From assembly GCA_018398805.1 (NCBI GenBank), contig JAGFBZ010000725.1, positions 620,001 to 684,000 of the forward strand: a stretch of 64,000 nucleotides of DNA. The letters are read 5' to 3'. The position numbers and the translations under genes were made by a program. The stretch is from Hirundichthys speculiger (lineage: Eukaryota > Chordata > Actinopteri > Beloniformes > Exocoetidae). Below, one piece after another: positions 31,303-42,703 of the stretch (position 1 is its first letter; every line of letters begins with the position of its first letter). Below the pieces are notes generated by a model that was not told the DNA's origin, did no database searches, and worked only from the letters and a program-made list of their open reading frames with translations.

Positions 31303-34300
31303 CCACCGACCACTAGAGCCTGCAGTTTTTCTACCGACCACTCGAGGATGCAGTTCCTCTACCAACCACTAGAGCCTGCAGTTCTTCTACCGACCACTAG
31401 AGCCTGCGGTTCCTCTACCGACCACTAGAGGCTGCGGTTCTTCTACCGACCACTAGAGGCTGCAGTTCCTCTACCGACCACCAGAGGCTGCAGTTCCTCT
31501 ACCGACCACCAGAGGCTGCAGTTCTTCTACCGACCACTAGAGGCTGCGGTTCCTTTACCGACCACTAGAGGCTGCGGTTCCTCTACCGACCACTAGAGGC
31601 TGCGGGTTCCTCTACCGACCACTAGAGGCTGCAGTTCTTCTACTTACCACTAGAGGCTGCAGTTCTTCTAGCGACCACTAGAGGCTGCAGTTCTTCTACC
31701 GACCACTAGAGGCTGCGGTTCCTCTACCGACCACTAGAGGCTGCGGTTCCTCTACCGACCACTAGAGGCTGCGGTTCCTCTACCGACCACTAGAGGCTGC
31801 AGTTCTCCTACCGACCACTAGAGGCTGCAGTTCTTCTACTTACCACTAGAGGCCGCAGTTCTTCTAGCAACCACTAGAGGCTGCGGTTCCTCTACCGACC
31901 ACTAGAGGCTGCAGTTCTTCTACCGACCACTAGAGGCTGCAGTTCCTCTACCGACCACTAAAGGCTGCAGTTCTTCTACTTACCACTAGAGGCTGCAGTT
32001 CTTCTAGCGACCACTAGAGGCTGCAGTTCTTCTAGCAACCACTAGAGGCTGCAGTTCTTCTACCGACCACTAGAGGCTGCAGTTCCTCTACCGACCACTG
32101 GAGGCTGCAGTTCTTCTACTTACCACTAGAGGCTGCAGTTCTCCTACTGACCACTAGAGGCCAGGTTTCTCTAACGACCACTAGAGGCTGTGGTTCCTCT
32201 ACCGACCATTAGAGGCTGCAGTTCTCCTAACGACCACTAGAGGCTGCAGTTCTTCTACTTACCACTAGAGGCTGCAGTTCTTCTAGCGACCACTAGAGGC
32301 TGCAGTTCTTCTACCGACCACGAGAGGCTGCAGTTCCTCTACCGACCACTAGAGGCTGCAGTTCTTCTACTGACCACTAGAGGCTGCAGTTCTCCTACCG
32401 ACCACTAGAGGCTGCAGTTCCTCTACCGACCACTAGAGGCTGCAGTTCTTCTACTTACCACTAGAGGCCGCAGTTCTTCTAGCGACCACTAGAGGCCGCG
32501 GTTCTTCTACCGACCACTAGAGGCTGCGGTTCCTCTACCGACCACTAGAGGCTGCGGTTCCTCTACCGACCACTAGAGGCTGCGGTTCCTCTACCGACCA
32601 CTAGAGGCTGCAGTTCTCCTACTGACCACTAGAGGCCGGGTTTCTCTACCGACCACTAGAGGCTGTGGTTCCTCTACCGACCATTAGAGGCTGCAGTTCT
32701 CCTACCGACCACCAGAGGCTGCAGTTCTTCTAGCGACCACTAGAGGCTGCAGTTCTTCTAGCGACCACTAGAGGCTGCAGTTCTTCTACCGACCACTAGA
32801 GGCTGCAGTTCTTCTACCGACCACTAGAGGCTGCAGTTCCTCTACCGACCACTAGAGGCTGCAGTTCTTCTACTTACCACTAGAGGCCGCAGTTCTTCTA
32901 GCGACTACTAGAGGCTGCGGTTCTTCTACCGACCACTAGAGGCTGCGGTTCCTCTACCGACCACTAGAGGCTGCGGTTCCTCTACCGACCACTAGAGGCT
33001 GCAGTTCTCCTACTGACCACTAGAGGCCGGGTTTCTCTACCGACCACTAGAGGCTGACCACTAGAGGCTGCAGTTCTTCTACTACCACTAGAGGCTGCAG
33101 TTCCTCTAACCGACCACTTAGAGGCTGCAGTTCTCTACCGACCACTAGAGGCTGCAGTTCTCTCTAACCGACCACTAGAGGCTGCAGTTCTCTACTACCG
33201 ACCACTAGAGGCCGGGTTCTCTCTACCGACCACTAGAGGCTGCGGTTCCTCTACCGACCACTAGAGGCTGCAGTTCTTCTACTGACCACTAGAGGCTGCA
33301 GTTCTCCTACCGACCACTAGAGGCTGCAGTTCCTCTCTACTGAGAGGCTGCAGTTCTTCTACCGACCACTAGAGGCTGCAGTTCCTCTACCGACCACTAG
33401 AGGGCTGCAGTTCTCTAGCTCTTCTACCGACCACTAGAGAGGGCCTTCTTCTACTAGAGGCTGCAGTTCTCTCTACCGACCACTAGGCTGACTCTCCTAC
33501 TGACCACTAGAGGCCGTTTCCTCTTCTCCTACTGCAGTTTTCTCCTACCGACCACTAGAGGCTGCGGTTCTCTACTACCGACCACTAGAGGCTGGTTCCT
33601 CTACCGACCATAGAGGCTGCAGTTCTCTACCGACCACTACCACTAGAGGCTGCAGTTCTTCTAGAGGCTTTCTCTCTACCGACCACTAGAGGCTGCAGTT
33701 CTTCTACCGACCACTAGAGGCTTCCTTCTTTCTACCGACCACTAGAGGCTGCGGTTCCTCTACCGACCCACTAGAGGCTGCTGACCAGTTTCTCCTACTG
33801 ACCACTAGAGGCCGGGTTTCTCTACCGACCACTAGAGGCTGTGGTTCCTCTACCGACCATTAGAGGCTGCAGTTCTCCTACCGACCACCAGAGGCTGCAG
33901 TTCTTCTAGCGACCACTAGAGGCTGCAGTTCTTCTACCGACCACTAGAGGCTGCAGTTCTTCTACTTACCACTAGAGGCCGCAGTTCTTCTAGCGACTAC
34001 TAGAGGCTGCGGTTCTTCTACCGACCACTAGAGGCTGCGGTTCCTCTACCGACCACTAGAGGCTGCGGTTCCTCTACCGACCACTAGAGGCTGCAGTTCT
34101 CCTACTGACCACTAGAGGCCGGGTTTCTCTACCGACCACTAGAGGCTGTGGTTCCTCTACCGACCATTAGAGGCTGCAGTTCTCCTACCGACCACTAGAG
34201 GCTGCAGTTCTTCTACTTACCACTAGAGGCTGCAGTTCCTCTACCGACCACTAGAGGCTGCAGTTCTCCTACCGACCACTAGAGGCTGCAGTTCTCCTAC

Positions 34301-35172
34301 CGACCACTAGAGGCCGGGTTTCTCTACCGACCACTAGAGGCTGCGGTTCCTCTACCGACCACTAGAGGCTGCAGTTCCTCTACCGACCACTAGAGGCTGC
34401 AGTTCCTCTACCGACCACTAGAGGCTGCAGTTCTTCTACCGACCACTAGAGGCTGCAGTTCTTCTACTTACCACTAGAGGCTGCAGTTCTTCTACTTACC
34501 ACTAGAGGCTGCGGTTCTTCTACCGACCACTAGAGGCTGCGGTTCTTCTACCGACCACTAGAGGCTGCGGTTCCTCTACCGACCACTAGAGGCTGCGGTT
34601 CTTCTACCGACCACTAGAGGCTGCAGGTTCCTCTACCGACCACTAGAGGCTGCGGTTCCTCTACTACCGACCACTAGAGGCTGCTTTGACGAGTTCCTCT
34701 ACCGACCACTAGAGGCTGCAGTTCCTCTACCGACCACTAGAGGCTGCAGTTCCTCTACCGACCACTAGAGGCTGCGGTTCTTCTACCGACCACTAGAGGC
34801 TGCAGTTCTTCTACTTACCACTAGAGGCTGCAGTTCTTCTACTTACCACTAGAGGCTGCAGTTCTTCTACCGACCACTAGAGGCTGCGGTTCCTCTACCG
34901 ACCACTAGAGGCTGCAGTTCCTCTACCGACCACTAGAGGCTGCAGTTCTTCTACCGACCACTAGAGGCTGCAGTTCCTCTACCGACCACTAGAGGCTGCA
35001 GTTCTCCTACCGACCACTAGAGGCTGCGGTTCCTCTACCGACCACTAGAGGCTGCAGTTCCTCTACTGACCACTAGAGGCTGCAGTTCTTCTACCGACCA
35101 CTAGAGGCTGCAGTTCTTCTACTTACCACTAGAGGCTGCAGTTCTCCTAGCGACCACTAGAGGCTGCAGGCC
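31303..35172 (+). repeat. 28-bp minisatellite, array 2 (about 138 units)
   Basis: Same 28-bp unit as 8236-10583 but reverse-complemented: ccactagaggctgcagttcc then tctaccga. Variants include gccgcag, ctgcggttc, ctacttac, ctagcgac and accaccagagg. Between about 33040 and 33790 units have irregular lengths and small indels, unlike the rest. The array ends about 390 bp before the HERC1 CpG-rich region. Confidence 0.97.
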
Positions 35173-35559
35173 GCATACTCAGAGTGATGCGCAATAGTAA
35201 CTTTGATGCATAAATATAAATCAGGCATTAGGGTGAAAGAAATAATAGAAGAAAACGTACATTTATGTCATTTCAGATATCAATTATTGCATTTTTATTA
35301 ATTCACCGACTTGTATATTTATTTACCCATATTAATGAATGCGTGTATTTGTTTATTTTGTTGTTGTTTTTTTTTCCCCTTACGTCAGCTTCGGTCCTCC
35401 ATAGCTTTGGCACATGTGCAGAAGGCAGTGACGGTGAAGTGCGTCTCATGGACGGGCTAAGCAGTGAGATGGCAGTATTATTAGTCTGCAGCCTCTTTGT
35501 GTCTGCAGGAGCTGCGGCGTTGTGATCACATCCAGCAGAAACCCAAGCAGACCGACAGA
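35173..35559. other. Sequence between array 2 and the HERC1 CpG region
   Basis: AT-rich, no gene seen. A T-run lies near 35370; GC content rises from about 35400. Confidence 0.5.
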
Positions 35560-36250
35560 CAGACAGACAGACAGCCGGCCGGGTAAGCAGGCCGGCGGCA
35601 GGACTCAGGCAGACAGGCGGGTCCCAGCCAGCGTCACGGCCCGGGGCTGGCGCTCTGAGAGGGGCAGGGACTCGGAGCGACTCAGTCACTGCGGTGGAAG
35701 TACCCGGAGAGGCGGGCGGAGGCATGCCGCTGTCTCCGATCACGGAGACCGTATCGAAGACCGAGCAGCTGGGTTGTCCGTGTGACGGTGGTCCGGAGAC
35801 GGAGCGGAGGACGAGGAGGCCTTGAACGCTGACGGTGAGTGAGCTCCTCCCGGCTAGCCGGGCTGCTAACCGGACCAGCGGGCTGATGACACCGACACCC
35901 GAAGGGGCCCGGTACGCGGAGCCGGGTGTTGGTGCCCGGTACTGGTACCGTACCGCCCGGCCTCTCGTTGGCCCGCGAACGGAGGTGTCACGTCCGCGTC
36001 GGACCGTTTTTTTTTTGTTTCCGACCGGCTTCAGGAGGAAAGTTAGCAGCCGTTAGCTGACCGTTAACGGCGGAGGTTGACAGCCGGTTATTATCTCTTT
36101 TGTTTTCAAAGTTTCGGTTCTGTTCAGGCTGCAAACACACATGGTTAACGTCCCGCTGTCAGGTGGGGACCGGGACCGGGGGGTGTCGGGGCTCCGCCGG
36201 CAGACTGGATAGCCGTTAGTCGCTCTGGCTGCTGTCATGAGCGGACGCCG
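35560..36250 (+). promoter_or_regulatory. herc1: CpG-rich region, likely HERC1 promoter
   Basis: Sharp local rise in GC and CpG (ccggccggg, gtcacggcccgggg, gcggaggacgagg), with no TATA box evident and no repeats except a short (GACA)n at 35561-35575. It is the only such island upstream of the HERC1 start codon. Inferred promoter; transcription start not determined. Confidence 0.65.
35600..35833 (+). other. herc1: Putative HERC1 non-coding exon 1
   Basis: A strong donor, cgctgacg|gtgagtgag, sits at 35833/35834 inside the CpG island. The HERC1 start codon lies in a later exon with its own acceptor (46410), so a non-coding first exon must exist. The 5' limit is a guess. Other donors in the island (for example gtaagc at 35584) are possible. 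Confidence 0.45.
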
Positions 36251-36289
36251 CGGCGGGGTCAGCGCCCGCCGGCTTATCTCTGCTCCAAC

Positions 36290-36815
36290 GAGCCGAAACC
36301 AGGATCAGAACCAGAGCTAGAACCAGGACCAGAACCAGAGCTAGAACCAGAACCAGAACCAGGACCAGAACCAGAGCTAGGACCAGAACCAGAGCTAGGA
36401 TCAGAACCAGAACCCGAGCCAGAACCAGAGCCGGAACCAGGACCAGAACCAGAGCTGGAACCAGGACCAGAACCAGAGCTAGAACCAGAACCAGGACCAG
36501 AACCAGAGCTAGGATCAGAACCAGAACCCGAGCCAGAACCAGAGCCGGAACCAGGACCAGAGCCAGAGCTAGAACCAGAACCAGAGCTGGAACCAGAGCC
36601 AGGATCAGAACCAGAGCCGGAACCAGGACCAGAGCCAGAGCTAGAACCAGGACCAGGACCAGAGCCAGAGCCAGAGCCAGGACCAGAACCAGAACCAGAG
36701 CCGGAACCAGAGCTAGGACCAGAACTAGAACCAGAGCCAGGACCAGAACCAGAGCCAGAGATAGGACCAGAACCAGAACCAGAGATAGGACCAGAACCAG
36801 AACCAGCACCGAGGT
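36290..36815. repeat. Hexamer-based minisatellite (ACCAGA/GCCAGA/ACCAGG)n
   Basis: Degenerate 6-bp units (accaga, gccgga, gctaga, accagg) grouped into blocks of 18-30 bp. The Ser/Gly and Leu/Val open frames on the complement are artefacts. Within HERC1 intron 1. Confidence 0.95.
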
Positions 36816-37152
36816 GGCCCAGCCTGGAGCTGCAGTGGGTGTCAGCTGTTAGCATGGCTGTCAACAGGAAGGAGGTGGAGCTCAGAGAAAACTCAACTAC
36901 ACGTCACAGATAAAGTGGTGACGGGTGGAGAAATATCGGGTTAATCGTTTAAATATAAAAATCTGTCTTTTTCTGAAGTCTGAGTGACATATTAGTGACA
37001 TGATTTTAGTGAAAACAGATACAGGGCCGGAGCTCCTAATTCAACCAACAGCAGCTGGTTTTAGAGGGCGGAGTTACTGACCCTGACTCCGCCCCGCCAA
37101 ATATTAACGGCTCTGCTCCGGGTAACAAGCTGCACTCACTGCTGGTCTCCGT
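36816..37152. other. HERC1 intron 1, unique
   Basis: Nothing recognised. Confidence 0.5.
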
Positions 37153-37722
37153 CGTCTTTTGTCCCACGCTTTAAACCATGAGGCTTATACAGAGATGCGG
37201 CTTTTCTATGAATTTTTCTTCAGCCCTCAGGGGGCGCTGTAGCAGGAAGTACAAAAACCAAAAACAAACCAAGCAGTTAAAGGCTACTCTGTTTTTGTTC
37301 AGTAGCCTATGTTGGCTATGCTACTCTACATTCATTTAGCATCAATACCTGTTATTATTGGACAAACTGATTAATCCAGGTGTGTCTGACCATTGTGGCT
37401 ACTCAGACACACCTGGATTTATCAGTTTGTTGGTTCTCCAGTGGATTTCAGGGTTCTGAGTGGACCCGCCGCGGAGGTAAGGTTTTAATCGCAGATGCGG
37501 ACCGGACGCAGCGAGGAGCCAGCAGGTCCGTGATCTGGCTCCAAAGTGGATCCGGCACTGAGTGCAAGTGGACCCCGATACGGGTTCGTTTTTGCGGGTC
37601 GGTTCCAGTATCTTATTTCTCAGCCTGGATACCGGCAGCTTATATGTGACAAAATATATATTTCCTTTAAATTTTAGTGGGTGCGGCTTATATTTAGGTG
37701 CGCTTTATAGTCCGGAAAATAC
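37153..37722. mobile_element. TIR element, second copy of the 14709 family
   Basis: From tgtcccacgctttaaacc to tagtccggaaaatacc, parallel to both arms of the 14709-18919 element but without its insertions. The left TIR is missing. It carries the same CTCF-like motif at 37224-37237. Confidence 0.85.
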
Positions 37723-37938
37723 CATAAGGTATCTATATTTTAGCCAAGATCTGACATGTTGTCTGGACGTTAACATTTTTACCATATTTTTCCTAATAAA
37801 CGCTCCTGGGCCTTTTGTTTGTCCGCCAGAAACTGCTCTAGTATCGTTGACAGAGACCACCGTGGCTGGCCGTGGTTGTCGGGGTGTGAGGACGAAGCTT
37901 AGCTGTGCTCGTAGCAGCAGGTGTTTCACGTCGCCACA

Positions 37939-38603
37939 TAGGGGTCAGTATTGGCAAGGACCTCGCAATACGATATGTATCGCGATACCTTGGTCACGAT
38001 ATATCACGATATTTTCACAATATCGCGATGACACGGTATATCGCGATATTGTGATATCGTGATATACCATGATATTATGATACTAACGTGATATCACAAT
38101 ATATCACAATATTAACTTGGTAGAATATTGCAATATATTGTGAATCTCGTTATTATCACAATATGGCAATGTCACAATATATCGCGATATTGTGCTTATA
38201 TCGTGCTATATTGTGGCATTGCGATATTGTGATAATATCGAGATATCATGATATATCGCGATATTAACTGGGTAGAATATCGCAATATATCTCGATATCA
38301 CAATGTCACAATATCACGATATATTGTGATATTCTACCCAGTTACTATCAAAATTAAAAGTAGAGATGAAAAATCAAGTTGCTGTATATGTTCATCAGAT
38401 GATATTGATCATTCAGAGGACAAATTGAGTCAAAACTATTTGCTTCAAAGCAACCTATTTATTCTTTATTATTAGTGTTTTTGCACATTTTGAATTTTCG
38501 TAAAAAATTAATATTAGTAGCTGAAAAATCGATATTGATATATATATGTTGGGTGGCCGAAAATCGCGATATATTGCCAAATCGATTTTTTTTCACACCC
38601 CTA
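37939..38603. mobile_element. hAT MITE rich in ATATCGCGATAT, 8-bp TSD
   Basis: Ends TAGGGGTCAG ... CACACCCCTA, flanked by TCGCCAC(a/g) (37931-37938 and 38604-38611, 7 of 8). The interior (37970-38335) is a run of degenerate self-complementary TATCGCGATA and TATCACGATA words. A second, inverted copy lies at 42351-42703. Confidence 0.9.
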
Positions 38604-38951
38604 TCGCCACGGTTCCTCCTGGAAAGGTCCTGAAATGAACTGGGCTGCTTCACCCAGTTTGAGGAAAATGAGGCTACAAAAGCTCTCTGTCCAAACCTGT
38701 GGGTCGTTACTGGATCCGCGTTCATCCATTAGCTTCAGTCTGATTTTGGGGAAGTCCTTGGAGGGAGTTATCAGACGAAGTTTTTGTGCAGTGGAAGCTC
38801 ACAAATTCATAAACAAGTTATGGAAAAATGAAATGAAGCCTGAAGGAGAAGAAACTAAATTTAGATGTCTAAATGTTCACACTGAGAGACATCAGACTGG
38901 AGTCTGATTCAGAGCCACGTTTGAAACTGAACCAGGTCTGATGTGGGAACT
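38604..38951. other. HERC1 intron 1, unique
   Basis: Nothing recognised. Confidence 0.5.
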
Positions 38952-39612
38952 GTTCAGACTAGAGATGCACATGGTTAACCGTTAACCGATAACAATAACT
39001 CTAACCGATTAATACTAACGGTCAGTTTTGTTTTTAAGCTACGTAATTCAATCAACTCATGGGGGCGTGTCGACAGGTGCAACACATGCCATCACATGCG
39101 TCCCATCACAGCCCACTTTACAGCGAAGATGAAGAGAGCAAAAAGGAGTTCTGTGCAGTGTTATACCTGAACGCGTTCATTGAACGAAAGTTCACGAACT
39201 AGTTAATATTTTTCGCGAACGTGAACTGAGCGCGTTCACTTTCCCCTTCACGAGCGTGAACGAGTTCATTCGGGCATTTGTGAACGACGCTCTTTCAAAG
39301 TTCACGCACGGTCAAAACCGTTCCAGGTTTCCAGCGAACCCCTTTTAAAATCCACCACAAACGAGCCTGATATGTATCTGCTGAAATCAATCAAACATGG
39401 CAACACAGCTGTCGCTGCTGTCGATTACAAAAAATGAACTATTTAGTTCATTTAGTTCACCGCGCTCACAACAGAGAGCTACGTGACAATTACATGACAC
39501 TATATCGATGAGTACTGGAAAGTTAATTCTGCTGCCCTGTTAATGCAGAGCATGCTGGGTAGACACACAGCTGATAACCTCACAGCTAACTGGTTGATGC
39601 AGTGGGGACTTG

Positions 39613-41481
39613 GGGCCCTATCTTGCGCCAAACCTCCTAAAGCCGCTATTAAGGGATAGCGGGTAGCGGGAGGGGTGTTCCCCCGCAAAGAACGCAATCT
39701 TCCACCTCCCTAAACCCGCAATCTTACCTGCGCTAACCGCTATATTATGCACACATTATGCATGGGAGTGGTTAGGGCGTTCCACCTGTTAAACCAATCA
39801 GTGCGTCAGCAGCCATTGCCTTTAAGAGCAGGTTGCGCTACCTGCAAACTGCTATGGAGCGTCTTTTCACCCAGATCAGAGCAGCTCTCATGGGAAGGTG
39901 GTCTGGGACTCTGCTATAGAGCTTCCTCCTCTTCCTTCCTCCTCCTCCTCTGCACTGATATATACATAACTAGCTCTAACTTATGTGGAGCAAATGATTT
40001 AATCTTTTTTCTGAGCAGTTTGTTGAAACCTCTTGGAGTACAAAAGAAACGATAATGCTTGGCGGAAATCTGCGCTCTCCGAGAGCGCAACAATTCCCCC
40101 ATATAGCGATTTACAGATTGTGCTAAAATCCGCCTTCTGTATCAGATCTGGATCAGCCTCTGAAATTTGATAGAGGTTTTCATTATCAATCCCTTAGTGA
40201 AGTTTCACGAGTTGTGGGCAATAATTAACGGAGATGTTGAGAAACAAAATTTCCGGCCCCATTGAGCGCAATGTTATCGAAAATTTGAAAGTGATCCAGA
40301 ATCCAGGATTTCTTCTGGATCACAGCCAAAAATGAAATCAGTTCTTCCTTTTCACATTTCTGACAACTACTGAAAATTACATCAAAATCCATCCATAACT
40401 TTTTGAGTTATCTTGAACATATCCTTAGCAGCGGCTGTGCACACAGCTGCGCCAAGACGCATAGCCGCTCCCAGATGTTCTCGCGGCGGTTCTCGCGGCG
40501 GTTCTTGCGGCTCTGCCTGAGCGTGTTTACCGGGAGCACACCAACTATCTGGGACTTTCAGGTAGCCGATAAGAATTGTCTGTGTAAGAATATTTTTGCC
40601 TCCGCCAAGGAGGTAATGTTTTTGCCAGCGTGTTTTCGCCGGCGTATATCTGTCTGTTTGTCTGTCTGTGTACAAGATAACTCTACAGGTTATGGATGGA
40701 TTTTAATGAAATAGCCCTTCAAGCAATCTGTAAATCGCTATATGGGAGAACTGTTGTGCTTGGCGGAGGTCTGCACTCTCTGAGTGCTTTTCTAGTGCTT
40801 TCCTGGAAGCTCACTGCGCCGGCTTTTTAAACGGATCATTGGATGAGCATTGAGCCAGAGGAACACGTATGATGACATCTACCTTCTACCAGTGAGCGCA
40901 TCTCAGGTGTTCCGAGATCAAGGAGAGGGTCAGAGGGAGGCGCACAGTACAAGAAACTCCACAACAGAGTTCTGTGATCTCCTCGTTTCCTCCACAGCAA
41001 ACATCTGAATGAGATCATGTCACAGCTGTACAGACATCCTCTGCCCTTAAGAGAATAATAACGTATGAAAGTAATACAGTGATGCATAATTGAGAGGTAG
41101 AGCCGGTTGTGCAGTCCACATGTGACTGGGTGGACGCGCAATGATGGGATTTGGACGCGCTCTTTTACGCGCCGACATGCCAGTTGCGCTTTCCACAAAC
41201 TCGGTATCTTGCGGTACTGGTATCTCGCAGATTTTGGGTATTGGGTAATGGGTGGTCAGACCACCCATTACCCAATACCCAAAATCTGCCGCAAGATACA
41301 GAATTCGTTGAAAGCGCAAGAGACATGCCCATTGCCGCGCCCACAATGTCCTTAAGGGAGACGGCATAATGGGTAGCAGGTTTTGGGAGGTGGAAGATTG
41401 CGTTTGCGGTTGGCAAAGGCTCCTAAATCTGAAATTTGCAAGTATTGGGTATTGGGTAGCAGGAGGTGCAAGATAGGGCCC
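39613..41481. mobile_element. TIR element GGGCCCTATCTTGC, 3-bp TSD TTG
   Basis: Ends GGGCCCTATCTTGCGCC ... GGTGCAAGATAGGGCCC, flanked by TTG on each side (39610-39612, 41482-41484). A 3-bp duplication fits PIF/Harbinger. The interior contains an inverted pair of about 32 bp (40088-40119 with 40722-40754, catatagcgatttacagatt), a transposon-like segment with tccgccaaggaggtaatg at 40602, and a large palindrome at 41227-41289. No transposase seen. Confidence 0.7.
41227..41289. repeat. 63-bp perfect palindrome (31-bp arms, 1-base centre)
   Basis: The arm gcagattttgggtattggg, taatgggtggtc is followed by one A (41258) and its exact reverse complement. Shorter matching pieces (tatcttgcgg at 41206, ccgcaagata at 41288) extend the fold. 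It lies inside the GGGCCC element. Confidence 0.95.
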
Positions 41482-41806
41482 TTGGTGGGAAAGTGTCCGC
41501 ATGAGTCCACGACAACGCGCGCAACATCGTAGCAGCCAACTCTCCCGGGCGGGTCAGCTGGGTTGGAATGGTGGGACGTTTGTGTGTCGGAATAGCGGTG
41601 TTTCGGGATGGTGATGTGTCTGAATGGTGGAATGTCGGAATGGCAGCATGGAAGGGCATTTAAATCTTATTCGTTAACGGTTATTAATCGTTAAAGGGCG
41701 TCGGTTAACGGTTATAAAAAAAATCCAAAATGTGCTAGTTCAGAAGCGTTTAAAACACGAGTAGGCGACTAATAATCAGATCTGGACTCACTAAAGCGTC
41801 GTTCTT

Positions 41807-41865
41807 CGGTCCTGGTCCTCAGTCCTGTCCTCGGTCCTGGTCCTCGGTCCTGGTCTTCCAGGGTG
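41807..41865. repeat. Short (GGTCCTC)n block, inverted to the next array
   Basis: Units of ggtcctggtcctc and ggtcctgtcctc, the reverse complement of the array at 41963-42348. Confidence 0.85.
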
Positions 41866-41962
41866 TGGGTGGTTCCTTGTGCCGACACACACCTGATTAA
41901 ATGAATTACTTGGGATCAAGGTCTGAATGAGTCTGTCAGTGACCCCCTTAATTTGAGCCAGG

Positions 41963-42348
41963 AGTGCTGGAGGACCAGGACCGAGGACCAGGACCAGGAC
42001 CGAGGACCAGGACTGAGGACCAGGACCGAGGACCAGGGTTTAGGACCAGGACCGAGGACCAAGACTGAGGACCAGGACCGAGGACCAGGACCGAGGACCA
42101 GGACCGAGGACCAGGACCAGGACCGAGGACCAGGGCTGAGGACCAGGACTGAGGACCAGGACTGAGGACCAGGACCAGGACTGAGGACCAGGACCGAGGA
42201 CCAGGACCGAGGACCAGGACTGAGGACCAGGACCGAGGACCAGGACCAGGACCAGGACCGAGGACCAGGACCAGGACCGAGGACCAGGACCGAGGACCAG
42301 GACCAGGACCGAGGACCAGGACCGAGGACCAGGACCGAGGACCAGGAT
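41963..42348. repeat. GAGGACCAGGACC minisatellite
   Basis: Degenerate 12/18-bp units of gaggaccaggacc with cgag/tgag variants. Ends at the left terminus of the hAT at 42351. Frames on both strands are artefacts. Confidence 0.96.
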
Positions 42349-42350
42349 AG

Positions 42351-42703
42351 GGGTGTGAAAAAAAAAATCGATTTGGCAATATATCGCGATCTTCGGCCGC
42401 CCAATATAATATAGATTTTTCAGCTCCTACTATCGATATCATCAGTATGTTGTAATTGTTACTAAAATGTTAAAAAACACTAATAAAAAACAATAAATAG
42501 GTTGTTTTGAAGCGAATAGTTTTGACTCAATTTGTCCTCTGAATGATCAATATCATCTGAAGAACGAATACAGCAACTTGATTTTTCATCTCTATTTTAA
42601 TTTTGATATTAACTGGGTAGAAGATCGCAATATATCGCGATATCGTGATACATATCGTATCGTGATACATATCGTATTGCGAGGTCCTCGACAACACTCG
42701 CCC
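42351..42703. mobile_element. hAT MITE, inverted relative of 37939-38603
   Basis: Starts taggggtgtgaaaaaaa then atcgatttggcaatat, the reverse of the 38603 end. It continues through the same inner sequence (gaatgatcaatatcatctga, gcaacttgatttttcatc) to cgtattgcgaggtcctcg. The right end is degraded and the target duplication is unclear. Confidence 0.85.

Larger units (their letters stand above)
38960..41737. mobile_element. hAT-like element with nested insertions
   Basis: Left end tagagatgcacatggttaac and right end cggttataaaa ... aaaatgtgcta, flanked by GTTCAGA(c/a) (38952-38959, 41738-41745, 7 of 8). Subterminal taaccgttaacc motifs occur on both sides (38974-38985 and, inverted, 41668-41715). 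The interior holds a fragment starting cagtgttatacctgaacgcg (about 39156-39320) and the GGGCCC element at 39613-41481. Confidence 0.65.

Noticed and set aside
31303..35172. CRISPR-like array of 28-bp repeats
   Set aside because: Units are directly adjacent with no unique spacers, there are no cas genes, and the genome is eukaryotic. It is a minisatellite.
36216..36864. Leu/Val-rich and Ser/Gly-rich frames near the HERC1 promoter
   Set aside because: Complement of a hexamer repeat; not a membrane protein.
41047..41502. Minus-strand 151-residue frame across the palindrome
   Set aside because: Its reading derives from inverted transposon sequence and repeats itself across the palindrome; no family recognised.
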